DNA of 64,000 bases from Lingula anatina (GCF_001039355.2 NW_019775612.1:2885-66884), one strand, 5' to 3'. Numbered from the stretch's first letter, positions 24,529-36,235 are shown. Notes: generated from the sequence alone by a model not told the origin. Translations and numbers: made by a program.

Positions 24529-26946
24529 GGCAGTGGGTATCTGGCCCAACAATGTGGCTGAAGCACGCTGACCCTGTACCGGACTAATACACCGCGTGTG
24601 GCACCGCTGTCAACGTCTGCTATAATCACCTCCCAATTTGTTTTCCCAGAATGTGGCAAAGCTGCAGTATATGTCTTGCTCTGATAAATACTATAGATAA
24701 TCTCAACCTGAATGATGCGCCATTGTGCGTTTCAAGCCGTTAGTAATGTGTACTAGGCACAAAGTAATCTTGAGCCGTGCCTTTCTAAACTAACTCTCGG
24801 GACTTGGCAACTCCGTTTAAGTACTTGACAGCTACGTAGAATGATGACTCTTACGGAACAAGCATGAAAGTAGTTCGTTTTAAATCATTTATTCAGCCTA
24901 CGTCAAATTTAGAGCCGCTGCGTTGGTATGCCGCGCCACTCGCAAGAAATTATAGACGAATCACGGCGTTCTGTGATATGGGTCGCACGCGACTTATTCG
25001 CCTTATTTCCGGCGTGACAGGGGCAGTAGACTTTGGAATGAAAACCCGGGGTCCTTTATAATTAGTGCAGATTAGAATTAGCCGGAAGTATCCGAGTTAG
25101 TATATGGGACGAAAATCACCTGTGCAATGTAGAATAGCAATTCCTTTTTACTGTTAATGGGAAACGGGTTCCCGTCACTCAGACACTTAGAACAGGATCT
25201 TAAATTTGTGCGTCAATTTCCTCGTTTGTTTTAAGTAACCACGTTTAGATCTTCATGTAGGCCCACTAGCACGTTCAAGTTGCCAATTTTGTACATGTAC
25301 ATGTACAAGTCCCGTATCTGAAGCAATTTTACGAATACCATCGGCTGAAAAGACCTTGTTCCAAATAGAGAGATGCATAGGTCGCTTCCAGCGATATCAC
25401 CAGTATTCAGGAAATAAGATTGATTGTAGTCTGTAATTAAACTTGACCCAAATTGTGCTGCTAGAGCGCATTCAGAGCAGCGGACTAAGGCTCTATTCCC
25501 ATAGATTTTAGATCGATCTATCCCCGCGGGGAGTCTCACTAGATTACTTTCAGATAATCCGACTTAAATGTCCGTCCCGCCTACTACAAGCTGTAAGGGG
25601 ATAATTAACTTTCGTGTCCGCCCGGCTGACAGCTATTTAGCGTGAACCCCCAGGGAGTTAGGTCGATCTACAGTAGGTCGATCTAATCTATGGAAATGGG
25701 GTGTAAGAAATCCTCAGATCGAATACCGCCGACCCACTTGAATGCTTGTTGCGTAATCCCCTCGGGGGATTTATTCAGTGTCTAATATGGAATCAAGCGG
25801 TTACGTTTTTCGCCAAAGATCATCATTTTTTATTTGATGTTTTTTAAATAATATTTTACCATTTATAAAATCTTAAATTCACTCTCATCCATACTGTGGT
25901 GACAGAATACAGTACAATGTCTGACAGGAAACAAGGAGAAGTATTATGCAAAAAAAAAAACAAACAAAAAAAAAAAAAAAACTTCGCTACCAGGCATTGT
26001 GAACAAATTGACTTCAGGTTGAAGATAAAATGTGTCAGTGAAATAAACGTGCGTCTCATAATACCCCTTAAGTGCAGTTTAATTTTTTTGTATTAAAACT
26101 TGGAAATATTATCCAAGAGGGTTGTTATTTTTAAAACTTTTGTTATTAAAACTGCTTTCCTTACTGAATACGACAATTTCTCCATGCTAGCAAGATGTCA
26201 AAGAAGGGATTTCACAGCCAAATTTCGTTTTAGAAACTTCCAAATTTAAATCAAATTGCAGTTTTTAAAATTAAATTTAGACCAACTTGATACGTTGATA
26301 CAGTGTGCGTTAAGAATCAGTATATAAATAAATCAAATAAAAATAAGAAAAATAAATCCTTTATTTTTCGATCAACCCTCTATATTGAGGTGCACTTGAT
26401 AAGCATGGATAATTCCCATGACATACTCTCCATTAAAATAATATTGAAATTTTGCAGGAGTGAGAGATACATATTGGATGTTTTTTCCAATATTTAATGT
26501 ATACAATTTGCATTATATATTTATATAGTTGAAAATAAATATAAACAAAAATAAAAAAGGGAATAAATGATTAAGCAAATAAAAGTATAAATAAAGAAAT
26601 ACATCCACCCTGGAAACTACTGCGGTTTTACCTATAGTGCCACGTTATATCTTGTCCAAAAACCGCGCAGAACATCGTATAAACATGTTTTCGTGTTCAA
26701 ATTTTCTTATTTTGACCGCCTCAAGTAAAATTCAACAGCCATCTTTACTAGATTGTGCGAATCACCATTTCCATTATTTCCATTATTGACATTTCCTCTC
26801 GTCTTCCATTTGATATTTCCAAAGCAAGGGAATTTTTATTAATGTACCCCCCCCCCCACCTCAGAAGAAAACCCTGGGTTCAGCAGTGAATGTGACTACT
26901 AACTGTTTTCCTTGTACAATACGAAGAACACGCGGTAAGAAATGAG
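24529..26946. other. intergenic with A-rich and duplicated flank sequence
   Basis: No gene recognised. From about 25800 to 26500 the sequence is a diverged copy of the stretch 33390-34000, including GCCAAAGATCATCATT and CACTCTCATCCAT. It is therefore the 3' flank of the glycosyltransferase-like duplication unit. A-rich runs lie at 25951-25981. Confidence 0.55.
25493..25700. mobile_element. MITE-like foldback element, family with 42360-42535
   Basis: Left part (TTCCCATAGATTTTAGATCG then GGGGAGTCTCACTAGATT) and right part are imperfect reverse complements around a centre GACTTAAATGTCCGTCCCGCC. The same centre and outer motif recur at 42360-42535 (CGGCTTAAATGTCTGTCACG; AGTGAGACTCCCTAG). Two copies at unlinked sites with inverted ends indicate a non-autonomous DNA transposon. 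There is no coding capacity. Confidence 0.6.
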
Positions 26947-28050
26947 TTAGTGCAAGGGGAAAACATCTGGAAAGAAGTCAGGTTCATCCTTCTCACTCCC
27001 ATAGAGGATATTCCTTACTTTTGGTAAATTTCTCCAGCGCAAAATCTTTTGAATGCCCGGGTGGGACTTATCGAATGCAGTGGTTATAAACTTTGTAGAA
27101 ACCCTGTATTCCATACTGTTTTTTCTGCTGGCATTTCCTGGAATGTTCAAATACAAAGCCTGTCTCTTAAAGGTCCGAAGCAAGTTAATATTTTCCCCGT
27201 TGGCGGTTTTAACTTTGTTGTTCTTGTCTATCCATGTGCGTAAATAATCACGCGGTACACGGAAATCGCCAGAATCGGTGTAGGCCCCCTTCAACTTATT
27301 GTCCCCGTGATATCTTGAGTTGTTTACGTGCACTGCGTTGCAAAAGACACGATTTGAATTATAGAACATCGCAGACATGTGAATGACAAACCACTGAGCA
27401 AACCACCATGATATGTGATCTAAATCGGTAATGTATGGCAACATGAAGGAAATTGTGTGGCGATGGAACCCGTTGAAAATAGCATCGAAGTTGTATATCA
27501 CCCCAACTGGGGCTGGAGCATCGTGAATATTAATACCAAAACTTGGAAACCCAACTGCCGGTTGGAAATCGAGTAAAAACAGTTCAAATCGATCAAATGG
27601 GTTGCTTGGTAAATCTTTGCGCCACCACCATTTCTCATCATTCTCATTACTTAGCAACAAATCATCATCCAAAAATACGTAGTACAAGAAGCCACCTTCC
27701 TTTCTCTTAGATGCACGGTCAATTGCTTCTAGGAGCAAACGGTTACGACCTTCGGTGTGTGTGCTCTTTGGAAAATAGATGTCGCCTGTTTTGTCTCTGT
27801 ACGTCAGCCATATGATTTCTCTATTCGGTGTGGCGTTGAGACCGGGAATAGGGTGTCTTGATGCGCCTTGGACGAGATAGACAAACTGTGGCTGTTCTGT
27901 CCTTACTGGAGAATCATTTGGACCTGTGCTACTTGATACCAGAAATCTGCCAATCACCGTCTCTGGGAAACGAAAGCGTGCCGTATATGGCACCCACAGA
28001 ACTATCACAGAGACAACAATAAACAAGAATACGAATTTGCAGATCTTCAT
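26947..28050 (-). CDS. type II membrane, glycosyltransferase-like protein, copy 1
   Basis: Single coding exon of 367 codons, ATG at 28050. Residues about 5-21 (KFVFLFIVVSVIVLW) are a signal anchor with a short cytoplasmic tail, as in Golgi type II enzymes. A lumenal domain follows with YLVQGASRHPIPG, IIWLTYRDKTGDIYF and, at 125-132, VFLDDDLL. A hydrophobic beta strand running into an Asp-rich motif like this is typical of GT-A fold glycosyltransferases, where Asp binds metal and nucleotide sugar. Later conserved blocks are FNGFHRHTISFMLPYI, DHISWWFAQWFVIH and RTFKRQALY. On the minus strand an acceptor (TTGTTTAG) lies 21 bp before the ATG, so a 5' UTR intron is likely. The other copies are at 29674-30943, 34742-35854 and 48796-49905. 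I do not recognise a named family; enzyme activity is inferred from the motif only. Confidence 0.82.
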   Translation of the reverse strand: MKICKFVFLFIVVSVIVLWVPYTARFRFPETVIGRFLVSSSTGPNDSPVRTEQPQFVYLVQGASRHPIPGLNATPNREIIWLTYRDKTGDIYFPKSTHTEGRNRLLLEAIDRASKRKEGGFLYYVFLDDDLLLSNENDEKWWWRKDLPSNPFDRFELFLLDFQPAVGFPSFGINIHDAPAPVGVIYNFDAIFNGFHRHTISFMLPYITDLDHISWWFAQWFVIHMSAMFYNSNRVFCNAVHVNNSRYHGDNKLKGAYTDSGDFRVPRDYLRTWIDKNNKVKTANGENINLLRTFKRQALYLNIPGNASRKNSMEYRVSTKFITTAFDKSHPGIQKILRWRNLPKVRNILYGSEKDEPDFFPDVFPLH

Positions 28051-28282
28051 CGCCCTCTATATTCTGGTCCTAAACAAATATAAAAAAAGATTGTAATAAT
28101 TTATTAACCTTGATGTGCCTTTGACCACAAAGGACGTTATGCTAATCCTCTGCACATTTTAAATAATAAGAACGTATTTCATTTGAGACAAAGTAGGGCC
28201 AACAATAGCATTAAGAAATTCACATTGGTCATATATTATTACATTTATTATTAAATCATTTGAACGGGTCTTTAATTATAAT

Positions 28283-28855
28283 CATAGACGGTAAGCTGGC
28301 ACACACGGCACACGGGGGTTATGTAGTACTTGTCATACAGATGAGGTGTTTTTCTAATTCAAAATTTTCGTTTCAAACGTTATGTTAACCCGTGACAATG
28401 TATTACTGTACCTGTACAAAGCGATGTCAAAGACGCAATGCTTTAATTCACACCTGCCGTCACTATAGGTATATTGAGTTTTTGTAGCTCCGGCGAATGT
28501 ATACGTTATTACTGCACGTGGAGTCCTAGAGAATGACCTAGCTATGTCTGAGATAATACACTGTCACCCAAGCGAAACATGCCATGACATCGCTCGAACA
28601 GTATTCAATCAACCGTCAACTCTGACCACGTGTGACTCAGCTGAGCCACACCTAGCTGGGACTGCTGCGGAACAAAGGTCCCAAGGTAAAACCTCTACTT
28701 TTCAGTGACATTTTTGATGAACAAGGAGCGTTGGACTGGAATAGAGTCAAATTAATATGACCACGGTGTAAGTGAACAACAAAAGACTCGGACGTGGTGT
28801 AACTCGCATAACCGCACGTCTCGCATGATTGCGTTATAACCCGTTCATGGACCGT
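28283..28855. repeat. conserved 5' flank block of copy 1 (block 1 of 3)
   Basis: About 570 bp, highly similar to 32243-32840 and to the two halves 36236-36443 plus 37886-38420. It lies upstream of glycosyltransferase-like copy 1, as the others do for copies 2 and 3, so it belongs to the tandem duplication unit. It contains GACCTAGCTATGTCTGAGA and ACCGTGGTC and could hold promoter or untranslated first exon. A short plus frame (CHPSETCHDIARTVFNQP) is also conserved, but without further support. Confidence 0.75.
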
Positions 28856-29167
28856 GGTCTTAATAAGATAGACCCCTCGTCAGCGGGGGTTATAAATCCT
28901 TTATTTTTTATCATCCCTCTATATTGGGGCGCAGTTGATAAGTATTGATAATTCCAATGCCATACTCTCCACTCTCCATTGAAATAATTTTTCCTATTGG
29001 TTGAAATCATGCAGGAGTGAATGATACATAATGTATGTTTATCCATCATTTAATGTGTACAATTTGCATTATACTTTCATATAGGTGAAAATAAATATAA
29101 ACAAAAATTACATATGAATATATTTAAATAAAATTAACATGGATTAAATGATTTTATAGATTAATTA

Positions 29168-29319
29168 CAGGCCCGTAGCCAGCAAATTTAAAAGGGGGGT
29201 TCTTTTTCTGAAAAAGTGGACCTTTTTCCATAAAAACTTCATGAACCTGGATCAAATATTACCCAGCAAAAGGGGCGGCTCTTTCGAACCCCCCCCCCCC
29301 TCCCCCGGCTACGGGCCTG
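29168..29319. mobile_element. 152-bp MITE with CAGGCCCGTAGCC termini
   Basis: Starts CAGGCCCGTAGCCAGC and ends GGCTACGGGCCTG: terminal inverted repeats of about 13 bp. The interior is G-rich then C-rich, and the flanks are AT-rich (ATTAATTA / AATTAATA). It lies 3' of glycosyltransferase-like copy 2. No coding capacity; a non-autonomous DNA transposon. Confidence 0.8.
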
Positions 29320-29673
29320 AATTAATACATAAATGCACCCTGAAAATTACAGCGGTTTTCCCTAAAGCACCAAGGTATATCTTGTCCAAAAACCGTTGAG
29401 AGCATATTATAAACATGTTTTCGTGTTCAAAATTAATTTTCACCGCATTAGGTAAAATTCACCAGTCATCTTTACTAGACTGTGCGAATCACCATTTCCA
29501 TCCCTGGTTATTATCATCATTTTTGAATGATTTTTGATATTTCTGAAACAAGAAATTTTTCCATTCTTTAACCCCCCACCCCGCCCCTTAGAGAAAAACC
29601 CTGGGTCTAGCATTGAATGTGACTACTAACTGTTTTCCTTGTACAATACGAAGAACACGAGGTAAGAAGGGGA

Positions 29674-30943
29674 TTAGTGCAAGGGGAAAACATCTGGAAA
29701 GAAGTCAGGTTCATCCTTCTCACTCCCATACAGTATATTCCTTACTTTTGGTAAATTTCTCCAGCGCAAAATCTTTTGAATGCCCGGGTTGGACTTATCG
29801 AATGCAGTGGTTATAAACTTTGTAGAAACCCTGTATTCCATACTGTTTTTTCTGCTGGCATTTCCTGGAATGTTCAAATACAAAGCCTGTCTCTTAAAGG
29901 TCCGAAGCAAGTTAATATTTTCCCCGTTGGCGGTTTTAACTTTGTTGTTCTTGTCTATCCATGTTCGAAAATAATCACGCGGTATACGGAAATCGCCAGA
30001 ATCGGTGTAGGCCCCCTTCAACTTATTGTCCCCGTGATATCTTGAGTTATTTGCATAAACTGCGTTGCAAAGGACACGATTTGAATTATAAAACATCGCA
30101 GATATGTGAATGACAAACCACTGAGCAAACCACCATGATATGTGATCTAAATCGCTTATGTAGGGCAACATGAAGGAAATTGTGTGGCGGTGGAACCCGT
30201 TGAAAATAGCATCGACCTGGTATTTCACCCCCACTGGGGTTGGAGAATCATGGATGTAAAATTCAAATCTCGTAAACCCAACTGCCGGTTGGAAATCGAG
30301 TAAAAAGAGTTCAAATCGATCAAAAGGGTTGCTTGGTAAATCTTCTCGCCACCAGCGCTTCGAATCATTCTCATTACTGAGCAACAAATCATCGTCCAGA
30401 AATAACAGGCCTTCCCAACTACCAGACTCAGCACCTACGGGTCCAGTATAAACCGGTTTATCTGACCACACTACCCGTTTTCAAGGTGTGTGTCAGATCG
30501 CATAAAAGAGTATCATACCCCATCACAAATTTTGTAAGCCTACCTGTCATCCGGGTATCGCGCCTCGTTTNGTAGTACAAGTAGCCACCGTCATTCCTCT
30601 TAGATGCACGTTCAATTGCTTCCCAAAGCAGCCGGTTACGACCTGTGGCGTGAGTGCTCTTCGGAAAGTAGATGTCGCCCGTTTTGTCTCTGTAGGTCAA
30701 CCATATAATTTCTCTATTCGGCGTGTCGTTGAGATTGGGAATAGGGTGTCTTGATGCGCCTTGGACGAGGTAGACAAACTGCGGCTGTTGTGTCCTAACT
30801 CGAGCATCATTTTCACCTATGCTGCGTGATATCAGAGATCTGACAATCACAGTGCCTGGGAAACCAAAGCGTGTATTATATGGCATCCACAGGAGTGTTA
30901 TAGAGACAGCAGCTAACAGGGATACACATTTGCAATTCTTCAT
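29674..30943 (-). pseudogene. glycosyltransferase-like copy 2, interrupted
   Basis: Same family as copy 1. The 5' part (30943 to about 30572) gives the signal anchor and continues to GGYLYY. The 3' part (about 30404 to 29674) runs from LFLDDDLLLSNEND to the normal end DFFPDVFPLH. Between them, exactly before the LDDD motif, sit about 166 bp of foreign sequence (30405-30570) and one N at 30571. The insert breaks the frame. Both flanking parts are otherwise intact with no other stops, so the break is recent, or is present on one haplotype only, or is an assembly seam. Upstream, the acceptor TTTAG and the leader before ATG are conserved as in the other copies. Confidence 0.78.
30405..30570. mobile_element. 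insert in copy 2, related to foldback element at 50.5 kb
   Basis: The insert shares long stretches, in the same orientation, with 50469-50583: CAACTACCAGACTC, ACCCGTTTTCAAGGTGTG and AGTATCATACCCC. Such sharing at two sites indicates a repeated, mobile sequence. The single N at its right edge means one end may be missing. Confidence 0.6.
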
Positions 30944-31433
30944 CGCCCTCTAAGTTCTGATCCTAAACTAAAATAAAAAAAACAAAAATAATTTATTAAA
31001 CTTGGTGTTCCTCTGACCACACAGACCAAACAGGATGTCATGCTAATCCAAAGCATAATTTGAGTATTGAGAACGTATTTCATTTGAGACAAAGTAGGGC
31101 CAACAAAAAGCAAGCACTTAATTCTTAAAAGAAAATCACATTGGTCATATACTATTATTATTATTATTATTATTAAGAAAAATTGACTATTAAAGGTCTT
31201 CAAGCCCATGAAGTTTAAAGTCATACCTTAAAAATGCTAATATGTGAAAAATTTCACAAAAAATGCAAGACGTCAAACAGCACAACTTTTGAAAAAAAAA
31301 AGGCCCAATCATGCTGATTCGAACTCGACCTTAATTTATGAATATTCACCAGTTCTATAAATTTGAATACAGAGAGTAAAACGGTTTTCCACTTATCTTG
31401 TTTTTACTGAAAGTGCACAGTAGCAAAGTGACT

Positions 31434-31583
31434 ATGGCGACGACAGACGAAAGTGACGACTATATGTACGACAGACATATATCTGGGTCTGAACATAAAA
31501 GGGAGTATCTTAAGGAATTAAAGAATATGTTTATGACGATTTCAGTCTTCGCGCTGTGTTCAGGCTTCATATTGTTACGAAAG
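31434..31583 (+). CDS. possible first exon of an unidentified membrane protein
   Basis: Fifty codons from ATG (MATTDESDDYMYDRHISGSE...) run through an acidic head and basic KREYLKELKN into a hydrophobic segment (MFMTISVFALCSGFILL). The frame then meets a weak donor (AAG/GTTTTT) and soon stops. It lies divergently 490 bp from glycosyltransferase-like copy 2. A degenerate relative lies in the same place upstream of copy 4 (about 50330-50460), where the frame is lost. No domain is recognised and downstream exons were not found. Confidence 0.25.
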
Positions 31584-32242
31584 GTTTTTGTTTTCGTAAG
31601 TCCTCCGTTCTCAAGGTTAAACGCTTATTTTCTTTCTGTAGTGACTCAGTGAGACATACAAATTTTTAAGTGCTAACTTGGATCTCAAGTCACTCCTTTC
31701 GTGAATTTCTCAATCATCGCCTTAGCACTTGGAATCTTTTTAGAGCTAACTTGTTTATTTTCTATAAATTTTACATATACAATACAATAATAATTTACAG
31801 TTTGGGAAACGGCTTATTTTCATTGTTGTCTGATCCGTGGTGGGCGCTATAAGGCCCCGATATACAGATACTGGGCCGTTATTAGCTAGTGAGTAACGGG
31901 AGTGCAACAAACCGTGGAACTCACTCGTACATGACGTGCTTGTAAGTCGAATACTCAAAATTAGTATTATTACTGATACATCTCTGAAGATCTACTTTAC
32001 AGATGTTATATATAATCCCAGCTTTCGGCCCGTAGGCATTCTTCGGGGATTCAATCCCGGTCCGTTATTAGCCAGTGAATCTTTTGTCGAGTCTTTTGTT
32101 ATACGTGCTAGCCGTGGTTTAAGTAATAATACAGGCTGCAGGCCATTGTTTTTGTTCAACTAGTATAAGGTATCAAGGTAAAAATTGCCATAACTATTGA
32201 AAACTCACTACAAAGAGAACATGAGTTTACCTCACATGCATA

Positions 32243-32840
32243 GACGGTCATCTGGTATACGGCACACGGGGGTTATGTACACGGAGGTTTTTTTTTCTAA
32301 TTCAAAATTTTCGTTTCAAACGTTATGTTATGTCCGTTATGACAATGTATTACTGTACCTGTACAAAGCGATGTCAAAGACGCAATCCTTTTATTCACAT
32401 TTGCCGTCACTATTGGTATATTGAGTTTTTGTAGCTCCGGTGGATGTATACGTTGTTACTGCACGTGGGGTCCTAGAGAATGACCTAGCTATGTCTGAGA
32501 TAATACACTGTCACCCAAGCGAAACATGCCATGACATCGCTCGAACAGTATTCAATCAACCGTCAACACTGACCACGTGTGACTCAGTTGAGCCACAACT
32601 AGCTGGGACTGCTGCGGAACAAATGTCCCAAGGTAAAACCTCTACTTTTCAGTGACATTTTTGATGAACAAGGACCGTTGGACTGGAATAGAGTCAAATT
32701 AATTAGACCACGGTGGAAGTAAAAGAACAAAAGACTCTGACGTGGTGTAACTCGCGTAACCACACTTCTCGCATGAATGCGTTATAACCCGCTAATGGAC
32801 CGTGGTCTAAATAAGATAGATCCCTCGTCATTGAGGGTTA
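32243..32840. repeat. conserved 5' flank block of copy 2 (block 2 of 3)
   Basis: Close copy of 28283-28855: same order of CACACGGGGGTTATG, TTTCAAACGTTATG, GACCTAGCTATGTCTGAGA, CCGTGGTCTAAATAAGATAG. It lies upstream of the interrupted copy 2 and marks the tandem unit boundary. Confidence 0.75.
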
Positions 32841-32919
32841 TGTGACATCCACTCGTGCTACGCAATCGTGTATGCCACATAACCCTCGCTAACTCGGGGT
32901 GTAACTATTACTTATTTTC

Positions 32920-32923
<4 letters not shown>

Positions 32924-32958
<35 letters not shown>

Positions 32959-33175
32959 NNNNNNNNNNNNNNNNNNNNNNNNNNNNNNNNNNNNNNNNNN
33001 NNNNNNNNNNNNNNNNNNNNNNNNNNNNNNNNNNNNNNNNNNNNNNNNNNNNNNNNNNNNNNNNNNNNNNNNNNNNNNNNNNNNNNNNNNNNNNNNNNNN
33101 NNNNNNNNNNNNNNNNNNNNNNNNNNNNNNNNNNNNNNNNNNNNNNNNNNNNNNNAAAAAAAAAAAAAAAAAAAA
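32924..33175. other. assembly gap (197 N) inside a poly(A) run
   Basis: A run of 35 A (32924-32958), N from 32959 to 33155, then 20 A (33156-33175). The assembler stopped in a homopolymer. Open frames here reading poly-Lys or poly-Phe are artefacts. Confidence 0.95.
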
Positions 33176-33389
33176 CTCTCTTTGTGCTTTGGTAGTTGAG
33201 TAGAAGTTGAGAGTGTTGAAGTTCATGGCCTAGGATCATTTGATAAGGTTTTTTAAGCCCCTAGCACAAAGTTGTGGACGTTGTATAATAGAGGCCGAAT
33301 GAGACAGAATCCTACAATTTGCAACACATGACTTTCGTGAGGATGGGGGACAGGCCAGACAACTCCCCCCTAACCAAAATCGTTATGTT

Positions 33390-34300
33390 TCTCGCCAAAG
33401 ATCATCATTATTTTATTTGATGTTTTTATAATATTTTAACCATTTATAAAACCCTCCATTCACTCTCATCCATGATAAGCTAGATGATATGGTGACAGAA
33501 CACAGTACAATGTCTTACAGGAAACTCGGAAAAGTGTTATGCAAAAAAATTCTCTACCAGGGATTGTGAACAAATATACTTCAGGTTGAAGACAAGTGTG
33601 TCGGTAAAATAAATGTCATTTAGAGACCATTAAAGGATTAAGCGGTATTTCTTTCATGTAGGTCCGCCACATTCAGGTCTCGGCCTTGCTAGATCTCGGC
33701 TCTTCTCGATGTGAATGCTCTCTCAAACTAAAATCAAGACCAACTCGATACGTTCATACCGTGTGCGTTGAGAATCAGTATATAAGAAAACCAACCAAAA
33801 TAAGAAAAATAACTCCCTTTTTTGATCAACCGTTTATATTGGGGTGCACTTGATAGGTTTTAATAATTCCAATGCAACACTCTCCACTCTCAATTTTAAT
33901 AATATTTCCTGTTGCTTGAAATCATGCAGGAGCGACAGAAACAATGCATGTTTGTTTATAAATATATAAATAAACATCACATTTAAATCAAATTGTCAGT
34001 GTTTGAAACTAAAATTAGGACGAACTTGATACCTTGACACAGTGTACGTTGGGAATCAGTATATAAGTAAACCAAATAAAATAAGAAAAATAAATCCTTT
34101 ATTTTTTTATCAACCCTCTATATTGGGGTGAACTTGATAGGTATTGATAATTCCAATTCCATGCTCTCCACTCTCCATTGAAATAATTTTTCCTATTGGT
34201 TGAAATCATGCAGGAGTGAAAGATACATAATGTATGTTTGTCTTTTATTTAATGTATACAATTTGCATTATGCTTTCATATAGGTGAAAATAAATATAAA
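33390..34300. repeat. duplicated 3' flank of the glycosyltransferase-like unit
   Basis: 33390-33620 matches 25800-26030. 33735-33960 and 34015-34290 are two successive copies of the same about 250-bp stretch (CAGTATATAAG, TTGGGGTG, ATCATGCAGGAG), also found at 26285-26480 and 28890-29100. These show nested tandem duplication downstream of each copy. Confidence 0.65.
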
Positions 34301-34741
34301 CAAAATTAATAAATATATGTAAATAAAATAAACATGGTTTAACTGATTAAATAGATAAATGAAGGAATTAATAAATAAATGCACCCTGGAAACTACAGCT
34401 GTTTTTCCTATAGCACAGCACCAAGGTATATTTTTTCAAAAACCGTTGAGAACATATTATAAACATGTTTTCGTGTTCAAAATTTCTAATTTTCACCGCA
34501 TTAAGTAAAATTCACCAGCCTTCTTTGCTAGATTGTGCGAATCGCCATTTCCATCCCTGGTTATTATCATCATTATTGAAAAAATTCCCCTCGTCTTTCA
34601 TTTCATATTTCTGAAACAAGAAAAATGTCCATTCTTTAACCCCCACTCCCACCCTTCAGAGAAAAATCCTGGGTCCAGCAGTAAATGTGACTACTAACTG
34701 TTTTCCTTGTAGAATACGAAGAACACGCGGTAAAAAGGGGG

Positions 34742-35854
34742 TTAGTGCAAGGGGAAAACATCTGGAAAGAAGTCAGGTTCATCCTTCTCACTCCCATAGA
34801 GGATATTCCTTACTTTTGGTAAATTTCTCCAGCGCAAAATCTTTTGAATGCCCGGGTGGGACTTATCGAATGCAGTGGTGATGAACTTTGTAGAAACCCT
34901 GTATTCCATACTGTTTTTTCTGCTGGCATTTCCTGGAATGTCAAAATACAAGGCCTGTCTCTTAAAGGTCCGAAGCAAGTTAATATTTTCCCCGTTGGCG
35001 GTTTTAACTTTGTTGTTCTTGTCTATCCATGTGCGTAAATAATCACGCGGTATACGGAAATCGCCAGAATCGGCGTAGGCTCCCTTCAACTTATTGTTCC
35101 CATGATATCTTGGATTTATTACATACACTGCGTTGCAACGGACCCGATTTGAATTATAAAACATCGCAGATATGTGAATGACAAACCACTGCGAAAACCA
35201 CCATGATGTGTGATCTAAATCGCTTATGTATGGCAACATGAAGGAAATTGTGTGGCGGTGGAACCCGTTGAAAATAGCATCGAAATTGTAATTCACCCCC
35301 ACAGGGGCTGGGACATCATGGGTGTAAAAGCCAAATCTTGTAAACCCAACTGCTGGTTGGAAATCGTGTAAAAACAGTTCAAATCGATCAAATGGGTTGC
35401 GTGGTAAATCTTTTCTCCACCAGCGTTTCGTTTCATTCTCATTATTTAGCAACAAATCATCGTCCAGAAATAGGTAGTACAAGTAGCCACCGTCATTCCT
35501 TTTAGATGCACGGTCAATTGCTTCCAAGAGCAGCCGGTTACGACCTTCAGTGAGAGTGCTGTTCGGAAAGTAGATGTCGCCTGTTTTGTCTCTGTACGTG
35601 AGCCATATTATTTCTCTATTCGGCGTGGCGTTGAGACCGGGAATAGGGTGTCTTGATGCGCCTTGGACGAGATAGACTAACTGCGGGTGCTGTTCTGTCC
35701 TTACTGAAGAACCATTTTCACCTATGCTGCTTGACATCAGAGGCCTGACAATTACAATGTCTTGGAAACCAAAGCGTGCCATATATGGCACCCAAAGGAG
35801 TATCACAGAGACAACAGCAAACAAGAATACGCGTGTGCATTTCTTCATTGCCAT
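34742..35854 (-). CDS. type II membrane, glycosyltransferase-like protein, copy 3
   Basis: Intact 370-codon frame, start ATG at 35854; the next Met is two codons on. The signal anchor is at about 8-23 (VFLFAVVSVILLWVPYM). The conserved YLVQGASRHPIPG, LFLDDDLLL and FNGFHRHTISFMLPYI blocks are present, and the C-terminus DFFPDVFPLH matches copies 1 and 4. An acceptor TTCTTTAG lies 19 bp before the ATG on the minus strand, again implying a 5' UTR intron. It differs from the others mainly in the stem region after the anchor and in the variable stretch after QPAVGF, while the catalytic-like core is nearly constant. That pattern suggests purifying selection on the core. Activity is inferred, not shown. 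Confidence 0.82.
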   Translation of the reverse strand: MAMKKCTRVFLFAVVSVILLWVPYMARFGFQDIVIVRPLMSSSIGENGSSVRTEQHPQLVYLVQGASRHPIPGLNATPNREIIWLTYRDKTGDIYFPNSTLTEGRNRLLLEAIDRASKRNDGGYLYYLFLDDDLLLNNENETKRWWRKDLPRNPFDRFELFLHDFQPAVGFTRFGFYTHDVPAPVGVNYNFDAIFNGFHRHTISFMLPYISDLDHTSWWFSQWFVIHISAMFYNSNRVRCNAVYVINPRYHGNNKLKGAYADSGDFRIPRDYLRTWIDKNNKVKTANGENINLLRTFKRQALYFDIPGNASRKNSMEYRVSTKFITTAFDKSHPGIQKILRWRNLPKVRNILYGSEKDEPDFFPDVFPLH

Positions 35855-36235
35855 CTGAGTTCTGATCCTAAAGAAAAATAAAAAAGACTAATAATACTAT
35901 ATATTATTAACCTTGGTGTTCCTTTGACCACACAGGACATTATGCTAATCCGCAACAAATTTAGAATGATAAGAACGTATTTCATTTGAGACAAAGTAGG
36001 GCCAGCTATAGCATTAAGAAAACCACATTGGTCATATACTATTATTATGAAACCATATGAACGGGTCTTTAATAGAATTTAGCATGTAATTCGTTCAGAC
36101 ACCAAATTCACATTAAAGTGTATACTGTAATATAATATTTTTTGCTCAATTAGTATAAGGTATATATATATGTCTAAATTTCCAATAACTATAGGAAACT
36201 CACTGCAAGCAGAGCATGATATTACAGGTTACCAT

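Noticed and set aside
24337-24552. Longer frame around the Kunitz signal exon and opposite-strand frames of Leu-Ser or Arg-Glu repeats
   Set aside because: Translation of the GT/GA microsatellite; only 24478-24528 is exon.
32440-32655. 71-codon plus frame in the conserved 5' block of copy 2
   Set aside because: The block is duplicated DNA, the frame is not kept through all copies, and the likely role is flank or promoter of the minus-strand genes.
32855-33239. Poly-Lys / poly-Phe frames across N
   Set aside because: Artefact of the gap and flanking poly(A).
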